DNA from: DATKNA01 sp963755755
GTDB taxonomy: Bacteria > Actinomycetota > Actinomycetes > Actinomycetales > Kineosporiaceae
NCBI GenBank assembly: GCA_963755755.1
Contig: CAVWLJ010000012.1
Span: 186,001 to 250,000 of the forward strand
Length of the DNA stretch: 64,000 nt
Direction: 5' to 3'
Positions 1 through 8,608 of the stretch are shown one piece after another (the first letter of the stretch is position 1; every line of letters starts with the position of its first letter). The notes beneath the pieces were generated by a model. That model searched no databases. It was not told the DNA's origin and saw nothing but the letters and a program-made list of their open reading frames with translations. A program made the position numbers and the translations under genes.

Positions 1-57
1 GCGGAGGCGCTGGCGCACCCTGCCCTGCAGCCTCTGCTCGACGAAGCCGCGGACTGA
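1..57 (+). CDS. C-terminal end of an unidentified protein (5' truncated)
   Basis: An open frame enters from the left edge and stops at TGA 55-57, leaving 18 residues (start AEALAHPALQ, end DEAAD). This is too short to identify. The stop is 35 nt before the DUF4331 start on the same strand, so it may be the preceding gene of the same operon. Frame and composition fit a helical C-terminus, but no family can be named. Confidence 0.4.
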   Translation, partial: AEALAHPALQPLLDEAAD

Positions 58-92
58 ATGGCCCTGTCGCCCGGCCAGGACCGAGGACGCTG

Positions 93-1227
93 ATGTCGGA
101 TCACATCTCCGGGCCGCGAGCACTGGCCGAACCGATCGCCGACATCACCGACGTCTACGCGTTCCCCAGCCCGGAGCGACCCGGACATCTCGTACTCGTG
201 ATGAACACTCTCCCTTTCGCCCAGCCCTCGGACGGGCTGTCGGACGGGCTCGTCTACCGCTTTCGGCTGCGCCCCCTGGCCGAGGCCGCGGCGGACGAGC
301 GGGTTCCGTTCGCCGCCAGGCCCGAAGAGTTCGTCGTCGATTGCGTCGTTCTCTGCCCCGACTGGGGGAGGCGGCGAGGACGGTGTCGGCCAGCAGGGCA
401 GCTGCATCACCCCGGCAGGCGAGACCGTCTCGTTCATGGTGAACGACGAGCAGGGGGGCTCTGGCTACGGCGTCCGCGTCTTCGCCGGCCCACGCTGGGA
501 CCCGTTCATCATGGATGCCCGGGCGGCCTTGACCACGATCGCCACAGGGAGGCTGGCGTTCACCGATCCCGGTTCGATCTTCCTCGACGGAAAGAACGTC
601 CTGAGCCTCGTCGTCGAGGTCGACAGCGAACTCCTGGGGGGCGCGGAGCTGGTCGGCGTCGTCGCGGAGACATTGACGCGCGGCAGGTTCACCGTGCGGA
701 TCGAGCGCGTGGGACGGCCCGAGGTGAAGAACATGCTGCTGGCCCCGAAGCAGTTCGACCCGGTGAACCGGGACCTCGAGATCCGCGACCTGTACAACCT
801 CGAGGACGCCTTCCACCTCGGGCCCACCTACCAGGGCGCTTACCGGGCGAGACTGAACGCCAACCTCGCCTTCTGGGACGGACTCGACGGGACGACCGAC
901 TGGCCTCCGGACGGCAACGGCGACCACCCCCTGACGAACCTCGTGCTCGCCGATTACCTCGTCGTCGACGTCGCCAAGCCGTACACCGAGAAGGGCTCCT
1001 TCCTGGAGATCGAACTCGCCGCCCTCGCGGGAAAGGCCCACGAGACCTGCGGCGGGCGGACACCCAATGACGACGTCATCGACACGCTCTTCACGCAGCT
1101 CGTCAACGCCGGGAACGGGCCCGTCATCCGTGACGGTGTCGACCAGGCGACGAGGCCGGCCACGCGGACCTTTCCCTACCTCGCGGCGCCCAACCCGGAC
1201 CCGCCCCAGCCGCCCGAGCACGTCTAG
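93..1227 (+). CDS. DUF4331 family protein (frame broken)
   Basis: The N-terminal part (MSDHISGPRA, then DITDVYAFPSPE) and the part read in the next frame from about 361 (TPAGETVSF, VKNMLLAPKQFDPVN, DLYNLEDAF, PNDDVIDTLFTQLVN) together match the DUF4331 family, whose biochemical role is not established. The start is ATG 93, with GAGGA about 7 nt upstream. The frame slips by one base somewhere in 340-362, consistent with an extra base in the read; on either side the protein is collinear and complete, about 375 residues. No signal peptide is visible. It heads a run of four plus-strand genes; the DyP peroxidase starts 11 nt after its stop. The family call is good; the function is unknown. Confidence 0.75.
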
Positions 1228-1238
1228 AGGGAAGGTAG

Positions 1239-2621
1239 GTGATCGACGTGACGGTCGAGGAGGACGCCGGCCTCGAGCTGGACGACATCCAGATCGGTGC
1301 GCTGCACGAGCGACCCTCGCCCTACGTCGGGGCCTACCTCCTGCTGCGCATCGACGACCCCGCAGCCGGGCGCGCCCTGGTCCGGCGGCTCCTGCCGCTC
1401 GTCGATTCGGGACGGTCTTCGTCCGAGCCCGAGCACGGCGCGTGGATCACCGTCGCCTTCACCTACCAGGGCCTGAAGGCGCTGGGCGTGCCGCAGGAGT
1501 CGCTCGACAGCTTCGCGCCGGAGTTCCAGCAGGGGATGGCCGCGCGCGCGGCCGAGCTGGGCGACGTCGGCGACAGCGACCCGAGCAACTGGGAGAAGCC
1601 GCTGGGCAGCCGCGACGTCCACGTCGCCGTCGCATTCCTCTCGCCCGATGCCGAGCGGCTGCAAGCCGTCCAGGAGAAGGCACGCCGCGCCTCCCAGGAC
1701 TTCCCCGGCGTCGAGCTGATCTGGCGTCAGGACTGCTACCAGCTCCCGACCGGCCGCACCTCCTTCGGTTTCAAGGACGGCATCGGCCAGCCGGCGGTCG
1801 AAGGAAGCGGCAAACCGGCGTCCGATCCTCAAGAAGAGCCGCTCAAGGCGGGGGAGATCGTGCTCGGCTATCCCGACGAGACGGGGGACCTCCCGCCCAT
1901 GCCCGTCCCGGAGGTGCTGGGGCGCAATGGGACCTATGTGGTCTTCCGCAAGCTGCACACGAGGGTGGCCGCGTACCGGCAGTACCTGCGCGCGAAGGCC
2001 GCGAGCCGCGAGGAGGAGGCGTACCTCGGCGCGAAGATGGTCGGCCGCTGGCAGAGCGGAGCCCCGCTGGCGGTGTGCCCGGAGGGAGACGACCCCGAAC
2101 TCGGCGCGGATCCGCTGCGCAACAACGACTTCCGGTACGGCGACGATGTACGCGGCTTCAAGTGTCCAGCCGGTGCGCACGCCCGACGGGCCAACCCCAG
2201 GGACGCGCTCGACGAGGACGGCAGCGTCAACGTGCGCCTGCACCGCATGATCCGGCGAGGCACGAGCTACGGGCCGATGCTGCCCGACGGCGTTCTGGAG
2301 GACGACGGTGCCGACCGCGGCATCATCTTCGTCTTCGCCGGTGCGCACCTTCGCCGCCAGTTCGAGTTCGTCAAGACCCAGTGGCTCAACGACGGCATCT
2401 TCATCGGTGCACCGGCCGAGAAGGATCCCCTCGTCGGGCCCAACGACGGCTCCGGGGCCTTCACCATCCCCCGGACGCCGATCCGCCGGCGGCTCCAGGG
2501 GATGCCGCCGTTCGTCGTCACCCGCGGCGGCGAGTACTGCTTCGCGCCGGGCCTGCGCGCCCTGCGGTGGCTGGCGGAGCTCGACGCAGAACCGCCCCAG
2601 GTCGAGAAGAGGACGACGTGA
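1239..2621 (+). CDS. DyP-type heme peroxidase
   Basis: A 460-residue dye-decolorizing peroxidase that uses H2O2 to oxidise phenolic or dye-like substrates. The family GXXDG signature is seen as FGFKDGIGQP, with the catalytic Asp near residue 180. The proximal heme histidine lies in CPAGAHARRANPRD near residue 314. A late block (TRGGEYCFAPG) closes the heme pocket. There is no Tat or Sec signal peptide, so a cytoplasmic enzyme, or one loaded into an encapsulin, is expected; no encapsulin gene is present here. Start GTG 1239 follows GAGGGAAGG. Its stop overlaps the GTG of the next gene (GTGA, 2618-2621), so the two are probably translationally coupled. Length and long insert fit the C/D-type class. 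Confidence 0.9.
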   Translation: MIDVTVEEDAGLELDDIQIGALHERPSPYVGAYLLLRIDDPAAGRALVRRLLPLVDSGRSSSEPEHGAWITVAFTYQGLKALGVPQESLDSFAPEFQQGMAARAAELGDVGDSDPSNWEKPLGSRDVHVAVAFLSPDAERLQAVQEKARRASQDFPGVELIWRQDCYQLPTGRTSFGFKDGIGQPAVEGSGKPASDPQEEPLKAGEIVLGYPDETGDLPPMPVPEVLGRNGTYVVFRKLHTRVAAYRQYLRAKAASREEEAYLGAKMVGRWQSGAPLAVCPEGDDPELGADPLRNNDFRYGDDVRGFKCPAGAHARRANPRDALDEDGSVNVRLHRMIRRGTSYGPMLPDGVLEDDGADRGIIFVFAGAHLRRQFEFVKTQWLNDGIFIGAPAEKDPLVGPNDGSGAFTIPRTPIRRRLQGMPPFVVTRGGEYCFAPGLRALRWLAELDAEPPQVEKRTT

Positions 2622-3484
2622 CCACGAACGCCGCAGGCACGGATCGGTGGAACTCGCTCGACTTCGGTCCCCCCCGGTCCGGGGGGGACGAGCCGGACTC
2701 TCCGGTGCTCCTCGACTACGTCTCCGACGATCGGATCGCGGTCGTCACGCTGAACAGGCCGCACGCCGACAATGCGATCACCACCGAGATGGGTGCCCGT
2801 TTGACCGAGGTCGTCGAGGCGATAGCGGTCCGCACCGTCGTCCGGGTCGTCATCCTCACCGGCGCAGGGGACCGGGCGTTCTCCGTCGGCAGCGACCTCC
2901 GGCAGCGCAAGAGCATGACCAAGGAGGACTGGCTCCGCCAGCGGCAGGACTTCGACCGCACCCTCTACACGGTGCGCCAACTCCGGAAGCCCATCTTCGC
3001 CGCCGTCAACGGGATCGCCTACGGGGGCGGCTCGGAACTGGCACAGAGCGTCGATTTCATCATCGCTTCCGACAACGCCACCTTCGGGCAGCCCGAGGCG
3101 ATGATCGGCCTGTCGGCCGGGGGCGGCTCACCGGTGTTCCTCCCCCGGCTGCTTCCGCCGGGCAAGGCCTTGCAGATGCTGATGACCGGCGACCCGATCA
3201 CCGCGCAGGAAGCGCACCGACTCGGCATGGTCAACGAGATCCACCCCCGGGCCGAGCTCATGGACGCCGCACTGCGGATCGCCGAGAAGATCGCGAGCAA
3301 CTCACCGACGGCCGTCCAGGCCGTCAAGCGGGCAGTCCAACTGGGCGAGGGGCAACCGGTCGAGCAAGCCATCGCGATCATGATGGACGCGCACTGGCGC
3401 TCCGCCGTTCACCCCGATCGCGTCGAGGGGATCGGCGCCTTCAACGAGGGTCGCGAGCCGACCTTCCAGGACACCGATTACTGA
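2618..3484 (+). CDS. enoyl-CoA hydratase/isomerase family protein
   Basis: A 288-residue crotonase-fold protein acting on acyl-CoA thioesters. The oxyanion-hole/active-site stretch AYGGGSELAQ contains a glutamate near residue 140, and FGQPEAMIGL contains a second near residue 160. These correspond to the two catalytic glutamates of true hydratases, so hydration of an enoyl-CoA is likely. The first 25 residues are a variable extension. Start GTG 2618 overlaps the peroxidase stop by 4 bp. The substrate cannot be told. The pairing with a DyP peroxidase and a sulfite-oxidase-like enzyme is unusual and gives no obvious pathway. Confidence 0.88.
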   Translation: MTTNAAGTDRWNSLDFGPPRSGGDEPDSPVLLDYVSDDRIAVVTLNRPHADNAITTEMGARLTEVVEAIAVRTVVRVVILTGAGDRAFSVGSDLRQRKSMTKEDWLRQRQDFDRTLYTVRQLRKPIFAAVNGIAYGGGSELAQSVDFIIASDNATFGQPEAMIGLSAGGGSPVFLPRLLPPGKALQMLMTGDPITAQEAHRLGMVNEIHPRAELMDAALRIAEKIASNSPTAVQAVKRAVQLGEGQPVEQAIAIMMDAHWRSAVHPDRVEGIGAFNEGREPTFQDTDY

Positions 3485-3527
3485 TGACTGACGTGACCCG
3501 ATCACCCGCCGACGAGGAGGCCCCGAC

Positions 3528-4607
3528 GTGGCCGTGATGGACGAACTCGAACGAGGACGCGCAGCGCTCCGCATGATCAACCCCGCTCCCTACAACGCCG
3601 AGGCGCCGCCGGAAGCCCTGGCCGGCGAGATCACGCCGACCGCGCTCCACTACGTCCGCAGCAACTTCGCGGTCCCGGCACACGACGGCGTGCTCGAGGT
3701 CGGTGGCGCCGTCGAGAACCCGATCAGCCTGACGCTCGACGACCTGCGCGCTCTGCCGAAGGTCGAGCGTGCGGTCACGCTCGAATGCGCCGGAAACGGA
3801 CGTCTGGCGATGCGGCCCCTGCCCACGGGCGAGCCGTGGGGCGACTACGCCGTGTCGACCGCGCGCTGGGGCGGGGCGCTGTTGCACGAGGTCCTGCAGC
3901 AGGCGCGTCCGGCGGCCGACGGCGTCGACGTCCGGTTCGAAGGCGCCGACCACGGCGCCTACCACCTCAGTGCGATCCTTGCGGACACCAAGCAGGACGA
4001 TCTGACCTTCGTCCGCGCCCTGCCCCTCGCGCAGGCCGCCGATCCAGCCGCAGAGATCCTCATCGCCTACGAGATGAACGGTGAGCCGCTGGGCCCCGAC
4101 CACGGCGCACCCTTCCGGATCGTCGCCCCGCACTGGTACGCCGTCGCGTCCGTGAAATGGCTCAAACGCATCGACGTCCTGACCGAGCCGTACACCGGCG
4201 AGTTCCAGACCGGCCACTACATCTACGAGTGGCCAGACCGGCCGCACGAATCCGTCAACCTCATGCGCGTACGGGCGCGCATCACCGACCCTGCTCCCGC
4301 CTCGGTCATCAAGGCCGGAACGTACACGGTGCGAGGCAAGGCCTGGTCGGGAACGGGGCCAGTGACGCAAGTGGACGTCAGCCTCACCGGCGAAGGCGAC
4401 TGGCAGCCGGCGCGGCTCCAGCCACCCCGGGGGCCCTATCAATGGCAGGACTGGTCGTTCGACTGGGAGGCCGGCGACATCGGACGGCACACCCTCCGCG
4501 CCAGAGCCACCGACGCGGCCGGAAACGTGCAGCCCGAGATCCCGCCCTGGAATCGGCTCGGCTACGGGAACAACGCCATCGAGGTCATCTACGTCGACGT
4601 GCACTGA
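3528..4607 (+). CDS. sulfite oxidase-like molybdopterin oxidoreductase
   Basis: A 359-residue enzyme of the sulfite oxidase/nitrate reductase molybdopterin family. The Moco-binding domain fills the first 220 residues, with the Mo-ligand cysteine near residue 87 in VTLECAGNGR. The C-terminal part (from about 235, NLMRVRARITDPA to NNAIEVIYVDVH) is the Mo-cofactor dimerisation domain. It has no heme-b5 domain and no signal peptide, so it is unlike eukaryotic sulfite oxidase or exported MsrP/SoxC types. GTG 3528 is preceded by GAGGAGG at 8 nt. An ATG at 3484 overlaps the previous stop but opens only 17 codons before TGA. In this error-prone sequence that could be a displaced N-terminus. The substrate is unknown. 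Confidence 0.85.
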   Translation: MAVMDELERGRAALRMINPAPYNAEAPPEALAGEITPTALHYVRSNFAVPAHDGVLEVGGAVENPISLTLDDLRALPKVERAVTLECAGNGRLAMRPLPTGEPWGDYAVSTARWGGALLHEVLQQARPAADGVDVRFEGADHGAYHLSAILADTKQDDLTFVRALPLAQAADPAAEILIAYEMNGEPLGPDHGAPFRIVAPHWYAVASVKWLKRIDVLTEPYTGEFQTGHYIYEWPDRPHESVNLMRVRARITDPAPASVIKAGTYTVRGKAWSGTGPVTQVDVSLTGEGDWQPARLQPPRGPYQWQDWSFDWEAGDIGRHTLRARATDAAGNVQPEIPPWNRLGYGNNAIEVIYVDVH

Positions 4608-4801
4608 AGTATCACCGAGAAGGTGCGGACCTCGACAAGTTCGGCGCCCGGCGATCCGGGGGCGCGCTGGGGGCGCACCGGGCACGACCGGGGCACACGG
4701 CAGCGCGAGTCGACGCGAGGCAACGCTGAACCACGCGACGACGTTGCCGCAGGTCAGCAGCTGGATTGGCCCGTCCAGCCGAGGTCATCTACGGTGCCGT
4801 C

Positions 4802-5002
4802 ATGGAGCAGCCGCAGTTCTGGTTCAACACGCGGACCGGTCAGGTCGAGACGGACGAGAACAAGGGGCAGTCCAAGGACCTGCTGGGTCCGTACGCCACC
4901 GAGGCCGAGGCCGCACATGCGCTGGACACCGCGCGCCGCCGCACCGAGTCGTGGGACGAGGAGGACCGTCGCTGGAACAACGGCGACGGCGAGGACGAGT
5001 AG
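4802..5002 (+). CDS. small SPOR-like protein
   Basis: A 66-residue protein (QFWFNTRTGQVETD, LLGPYATEAEAAHALDTARR, then WDEEDRRW and an acidic tail). The aromatic start and the GPYATEAEA turn resemble small actinobacterial proteins related to the SPOR fold. Function is unknown; peptidoglycan or protein contact is only an analogy. ATG 4802 is chosen because homology with the longer paralogue at 6188 starts there; an in-frame start at 4766 would add 12 unrelated residues. It converges on the LacI gene, with stops 3 bp apart. Confidence 0.72.
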   Translation: MEQPQFWFNTRTGQVETDENKGQSKDLLGPYATEAEAAHALDTARRRTESWDEEDRRWNNGDGEDE

Positions 5003-5005
5003 CCC

Positions 5006-6001
5006 TCACCGCACCACCGGCGCCGCCGGACACGGGACGTCGCTGCGCACGACCACCCTGCGCGGCTCGGCGGAGTCCCCGCGGATGCGCCCGAGCAGGA
5101 CGTCCGCCGCCGTCACGCCGAGCAGGCGCCCCGGCCAGGGCTCGATGACGACCTCCGTCGCCTCCCACTCCGGGTAGGGCAGGTCGCCGAGCGCCGCGAG
5201 CCCGACGGCGGGCGGCCGGTGACCGGACTCCACGAGTTGGGCGAGCGCGCCGACGCCCAGCAGGTTGTTGGCCGCGAAGAGCGCGTCCGGGGGATCGGGC
5301 AGCGCCAGCAGGGACGCAACCGCAGCCCGGGCGCCGGCGGGCCGGTAGTCCGTGTGCCGCAGGTAGCGGTCGGCGTCCAGGCCGGGGGAGCGCTCGGCGA
5401 CCACGCGGCGCCACCCGGCGGCGCGCAACCGAGCCGTGGGGGAGTCGAGGTCCCCGGTGATGCAGGCCACCCGTGCGTACCCCCGGTCGTGGAGCGCCAG
5501 CGTCGCGCGCGCCGCGGCGTCCTCGTCGTCCAGGAGCACCAGGTCGACCAAGGGGTGCGCGACGGGCCGGTCGACCAGGACGACGGTGATGTCGCGGGAC
5601 GTCAGCGGCATCACGTCGGGCTCGGGGGACGCCGGGGCGAGGACGACGCCCGCGACCTGCTCGGCCATGGCGATGTCGAGGTAGCGAGCCTCCTTCGCCG
5701 GGTCCTCGTCCGTGTTGCAGAGCACGACGGAGTACCCGGCGTCGACGGCCCGGTCCTCGACGCCGCGCGCGAGCGCCGTGAAGAAGCTGTTCTCCACGTC
5801 AGGGATGATCAGCGCGATGACCTCGGAGGAGCGGCGCCGCAGGGTCCGCGCCGTCCGGCTGGGCCGGAAGTCGAGCTGGGCCACGGCTGCGCGCACGCGC
5901 TCGGTCTTCTCCGGGGAGACCGCGCTCCCGTTGAGCACGCGCGAGACCGTGGCCGGCGACACACCGGCCAGGGCGGCAACGTCGTAGATCGTCGAGGCCA
6001 T
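5006..6001 (-). CDS. LacI family transcriptional regulator
   Basis: A 331-residue repressor. The N-terminal helix-turn-helix is clear (TIYDVAALAGVSPATVSRV, residues 4-22, then the hinge helix region up to about 60). A periplasmic-binding-protein-like effector domain follows (VIALIIPDVENSFF, VLCNTDEDP, DALFAANNLLGVGAL). Family members bind a sugar or related metabolite and a palindromic operator. ATG 6001 is used because the HTH starts at once. No catabolic or transport genes lie beside it. The divergent neighbour is a small SPOR-like membrane protein, so the regulon cannot be named. No convincing palindromic operator was found in 6002-6187. Confidence 0.88.
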   Translation of the reverse strand: MASTIYDVAALAGVSPATVSRVLNGSAVSPEKTERVRAAVAQLDFRPSRTARTLRRRSSEVIALIIPDVENSFFTALARGVEDRAVDAGYSVVLCNTDEDPAKEARYLDIAMAEQVAGVVLAPASPEPDVMPLTSRDITVVLVDRPVAHPLVDLVLLDDEDAAARATLALHDRGYARVACITGDLDSPTARLRAAGWRRVVAERSPGLDADRYLRHTDYRPAGARAAVASLLALPDPPDALFAANNLLGVGALAQLVESGHRPPAVGLAALGDLPYPEWEATEVVIEPWPGRLLGVTAADVLLGRIRGDSAEPRRVVVRSDVPCPAAPVVR

Positions 6002-6187
6002 CGAGGCCCAGCCTACGAGCACATCGCCGGGAGTAGCTGGATCTGCTCCCGGTGGCGGTCGGCCCGTCGCGCCTGCGCGAGCGGCGCGTGATCGACACGA
6101 TGCATCTCATGATCGGCGTTAACTTCTGACCATGGACGAGGGGCGCCCTTTCGCGACTCGCCAGGGCCTCTCCTGAAGAGCCGACGG

Positions 6188-6661
6188 ATGAGCGCCTGCC
6201 GCTACTGGTTCAACATCGTCACGTCTCAGGTGGAGACGGACGCGGACCCCGGTCGCCGCCGCGATCGGATGGGGCCGTACCCGACGGCGGAGGCGGCGGC
6301 GGACGCCCTACGCACTGCTCGCGCACGCAACGAGGTGTGGGAGTCGCCGCTGCGGAACCGGCCGAGGCCCGAGGGTTGGCCCGCGGTCACCGTGCCTAAG
6401 CCGCTGAGCCGATCGGACCGTTTCGTCCTCCGGCACCGCCGGGCGGTCGGTGTCGTCCTCGTCGGCATCGCCGTCGTCCTCGCCGCGGTCGCGATTGATC
6501 TCTACGTGCACGGGGAGAACGCCACCGGCCTGCTGCTCGTCGCGTGGTACGCGATGTGGATGCGGATCACGGCGATCCCCGCCTTGGTGCGTCGGCAGCA
6601 GAAGCTCGAGACGCTCACCGATGCAGCTTCGGGAGCACCTCGCGACCGAACACCTCGATGA
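6188..6661 (+). CDS. SPOR-like N-terminus with two membrane segments
   Basis: A 157-residue protein whose first 50 residues (CRYWFNIVTSQVETD, MGPYPTAEAAADALRTAR) repeat the small protein at 4802. It then has a basic linker and two hydrophobic segments (about 87-105, VGVVLVGIAVVLAAVAIDLY; and about 112-132, ATGLLLVAWYAMWMRITAI). It is probably a membrane-anchored version with the SPOR-like part on one face. Start ATG 6188 has only a weak GAAGAG upstream. The last 47 bp overlap the 3' end of the convergent F420 oxidoreductase gene. The two paralogues flank the LacI regulator. Confidence 0.65.
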   Translation: MSACRYWFNIVTSQVETDADPGRRRDRMGPYPTAEAAADALRTARARNEVWESPLRNRPRPEGWPAVTVPKPLSRSDRFVLRHRRAVGVVLVGIAVVLAAVAIDLYVHGENATGLLLVAWYAMWMRITAIPALVRRQQKLETLTDAASGAPRDRTPR

Positions 6662-7616
6662 ACTCCTCCTGGTTGCGGCCCACGTTGTGCAGGTACACCC
6701 GGTCGAAGCCGAGGTCGACGAACTTCTGGATGTAGGCCCGGTGCAGGTCGGGGTCGCTGGTCATGAGCATCCGGCCCTCGAAGTCCTCCGGCCGCACGAG
6801 CTGGGCCATCGCCGCGAAGTCGTGCGGGGAGCGGATGTCGGCCTTGGGGAACTTCATGCCGCCGTTGGGCCATTCCCTGACGGCGTTCTCCACGGCCTCC
6901 TCGTCCGTCGCGGCCCACGACAGGTGCAGCTGCAGGACCCTGGGCATGGTGTCGGGATCCTTGCCCGCCTCCCGCGCCCCCTCGGCGAACTTGTCGAAGA
7001 GCCCGCCGATCTTCTCCAAGGGTGCGCCGACGGTGATGATGCCGTCCGCGAACTTCCCCGTCTTCTTGGCGTTCACCGGGCCGGCGGTCGCGACGAGCAC
7101 CGGCGGCGGCGTCGACGGCATCGTCCAGAGCCGGGAGGTCTCCATCTTGAAGAACCGGCCCTCGTGCTTGATGTCCTTGCCCGCGACCGAGGCGTCGAAG
7201 AGCTTCTTGATGAGCTCGACGGCCTCGAACATGCGCAGCGACCGCTCGCCCGCCTCGGGCCAGTACCCGGCGATGACGTGCTCGTTGAGCGCCTCGCCGG
7301 AGCCCACACCGAGCCACGACCGCCCGGGGTACATCGCCTCGAGTGTCGCCGCGGCCTGCGCCACGATCGCCGGGTGGAAGCGGAAGCTCGGGCACGTGAC
7401 GCCCGGGCCCAGGTCGCCCTCGGTGCGCTCCCCGATCGCGGTGAGGACGTTCCACACGAACGACGCCTCGCCCTGGCTGGGCACCCACGGCTGGAAGTGG
7501 TCCGCCGCCATGCTGCCGCTGAACCCGTGCCGTTCCGCCAGCACCTGGTAACCGATGACCTCCTGCGGGCCGAACTGCTCGAGCATCGCCGCGTAACCGA
7601 CCGTCAGATCCGCCAT
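6615..7616 (-). CDS. LLM class F420-dependent oxidoreductase (Fgd-like)
   Basis: A 333-residue luciferase-like TIM-barrel protein. The ADHFQPW block near the N-terminus and the SWLGVGSGEALNEHV and TPPPVLVATAGP blocks match the subfamily around F420-dependent glucose-6-phosphate dehydrogenase. Members reduce or oxidise a small molecule with coenzyme F420; the real substrate cannot be read from sequence. ATG 7616 (MADLTVGYAAML) is chosen because the family alignment starts there and the upstream extension is Arg/Pro-rich. It is divergent from the next oxidoreductase, with 71 bp between starts, so they may share control. Confidence 0.85.
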   Translation of the reverse strand: MADLTVGYAAMLEQFGPQEVIGYQVLAERHGFSGSMAADHFQPWVPSQGEASFVWNVLTAIGERTEGDLGPGVTCPSFRFHPAIVAQAAATLEAMYPGRSWLGVGSGEALNEHVIAGYWPEAGERSLRMFEAVELIKKLFDASVAGKDIKHEGRFFKMETSRLWTMPSTPPPVLVATAGPVNAKKTGKFADGIITVGAPLEKIGGLFDKFAEGAREAGKDPDTMPRVLQLHLSWAATDEEAVENAVREWPNGGMKFPKADIRSPHDFAAMAQLVRPEDFEGRMLMTSDPDLHRAYIQKFVDLGFDRVYLHNVGRNQEEFIEVFGREVLPKLHR

Positions 7617-7687
7617 GCCAGGCACGCTAGTACGCCTAGGGTGAACCGCCATCGACGGGACCGGCGGTCGCCGGAAGGATCGGGTTC

Positions 7688-8608
7688 GTGGACCGGACGA
7701 CGTTGAGCTTCGGCGTGAACCTCGGCCGGATGGGCACCCCTGGACCGGCCGGGGATGACCCGGCCGCGACACCGATGGAGGCCGCACGCTGGGCGGAGGA
7801 TGTGGGTCTGGACGTCGTCACCACCGCGGATCACGTCGGCAGCACCTCTCCTTTCGTGATGCTGGCCGCTGCGGCAGCCGTCACGACCCGGGTGCGGCTG
7901 CGCACCTACGTGCTCAACATCGGCTTCTGGAACCCGGGCCTGCTGGCCCGCGACATCGCAACCCTCGACGTGCTCTCGGGCGGCCGCGTCGAGATCGGCC
8001 TCGGGGCCGGGCACAAGCCGCTCGAGCATGCGGCCGTGGGCCTGCCGTACCCGTCGTTCGCCGAGCGGATCGACGCGCTCGCCCCGTTCGTCGCCGAGCT
8101 GCGCCGGCACCTCGCCGACCCCGAATTCCGGCCCGTCCCGGTGCAGAGGCCGGTTCCGGTCTTCGTGGGCACGACGTCGCATCGCGGCCTCGAGGTCGCC
8201 GCCGACGTCGCTGATCTCGTCGCCCTCGGGGGCGGGCTACAGCTGCCAGGGGCGCCTCCGGGTACGTTCACCGTGGCCTCCGCGGCCGAGACGGACGCCC
8301 GGGTGGCCGCCGTCCGAGAGCGCCGCGCCGCTCGTGGCCTGCCGCTACCGGCCTTCGACGCCCTGATCCAGCAGGTCGTCGTCGACCGGAGGGCCGCGGA
8401 TGTCGCCGCCGACTGGGAAGCCGCGACGGAGGGCGCGATTCGTGCCGCCGACATCGTCGACTCACCGTTCCTGCTGGTGGCGCCGTCGCCGGAAGAGGCC
8501 GCCGAGGAGCTGCTGCGCCGCTCCGAGCGGTGGGGGATCACGTCCTGGTGCACCCATGCGCCGTCCGGTCCCGCGCTCGCGGAGGTGATGGCGGTGATCC
8601 GCTCGTGA
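7688..8608 (+). CDS. LLM class F420-dependent oxidoreductase
   Basis: A 306-residue luciferase-like protein, distinct from the divergent neighbour. Barrel motifs seen: EDVGLDVVTTADHVG, FWNPGLLARDIATLDVLSGG, VEIGLGAGHKPLEH and, near the C-terminus, SPEEAAEELLRRSERWGI. The conserved dDVLSGGRvelGlGaG stretch is the family's cofactor region. Start GTG 7688. Its stop overlaps the start of the receptor-like gene at 8605 (GTGA), so they are likely translated together. The substrate is unknown. Confidence 0.85.
   Translation: MDRTTLSFGVNLGRMGTPGPAGDDPAATPMEAARWAEDVGLDVVTTADHVGSTSPFVMLAAAAAVTTRVRLRTYVLNIGFWNPGLLARDIATLDVLSGGRVEIGLGAGHKPLEHAAVGLPYPSFAERIDALAPFVAELRRHLADPEFRPVPVQRPVPVFVGTTSHRGLEVAADVADLVALGGGLQLPGAPPGTFTVASAAETDARVAAVRERRAARGLPLPAFDALIQQVVVDRRAADVAADWEAATEGAIRAADIVDSPFLLVAPSPEEAAEELLRRSERWGITSWCTHAPSGPALAEVMAVIRS

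Noticed and set aside
5006..6187. Operator for the first LacI gene in its upstream region
   Set aside because: Only short GATC-type symmetries were found; none resembles a LacI palindrome like that at 27679.
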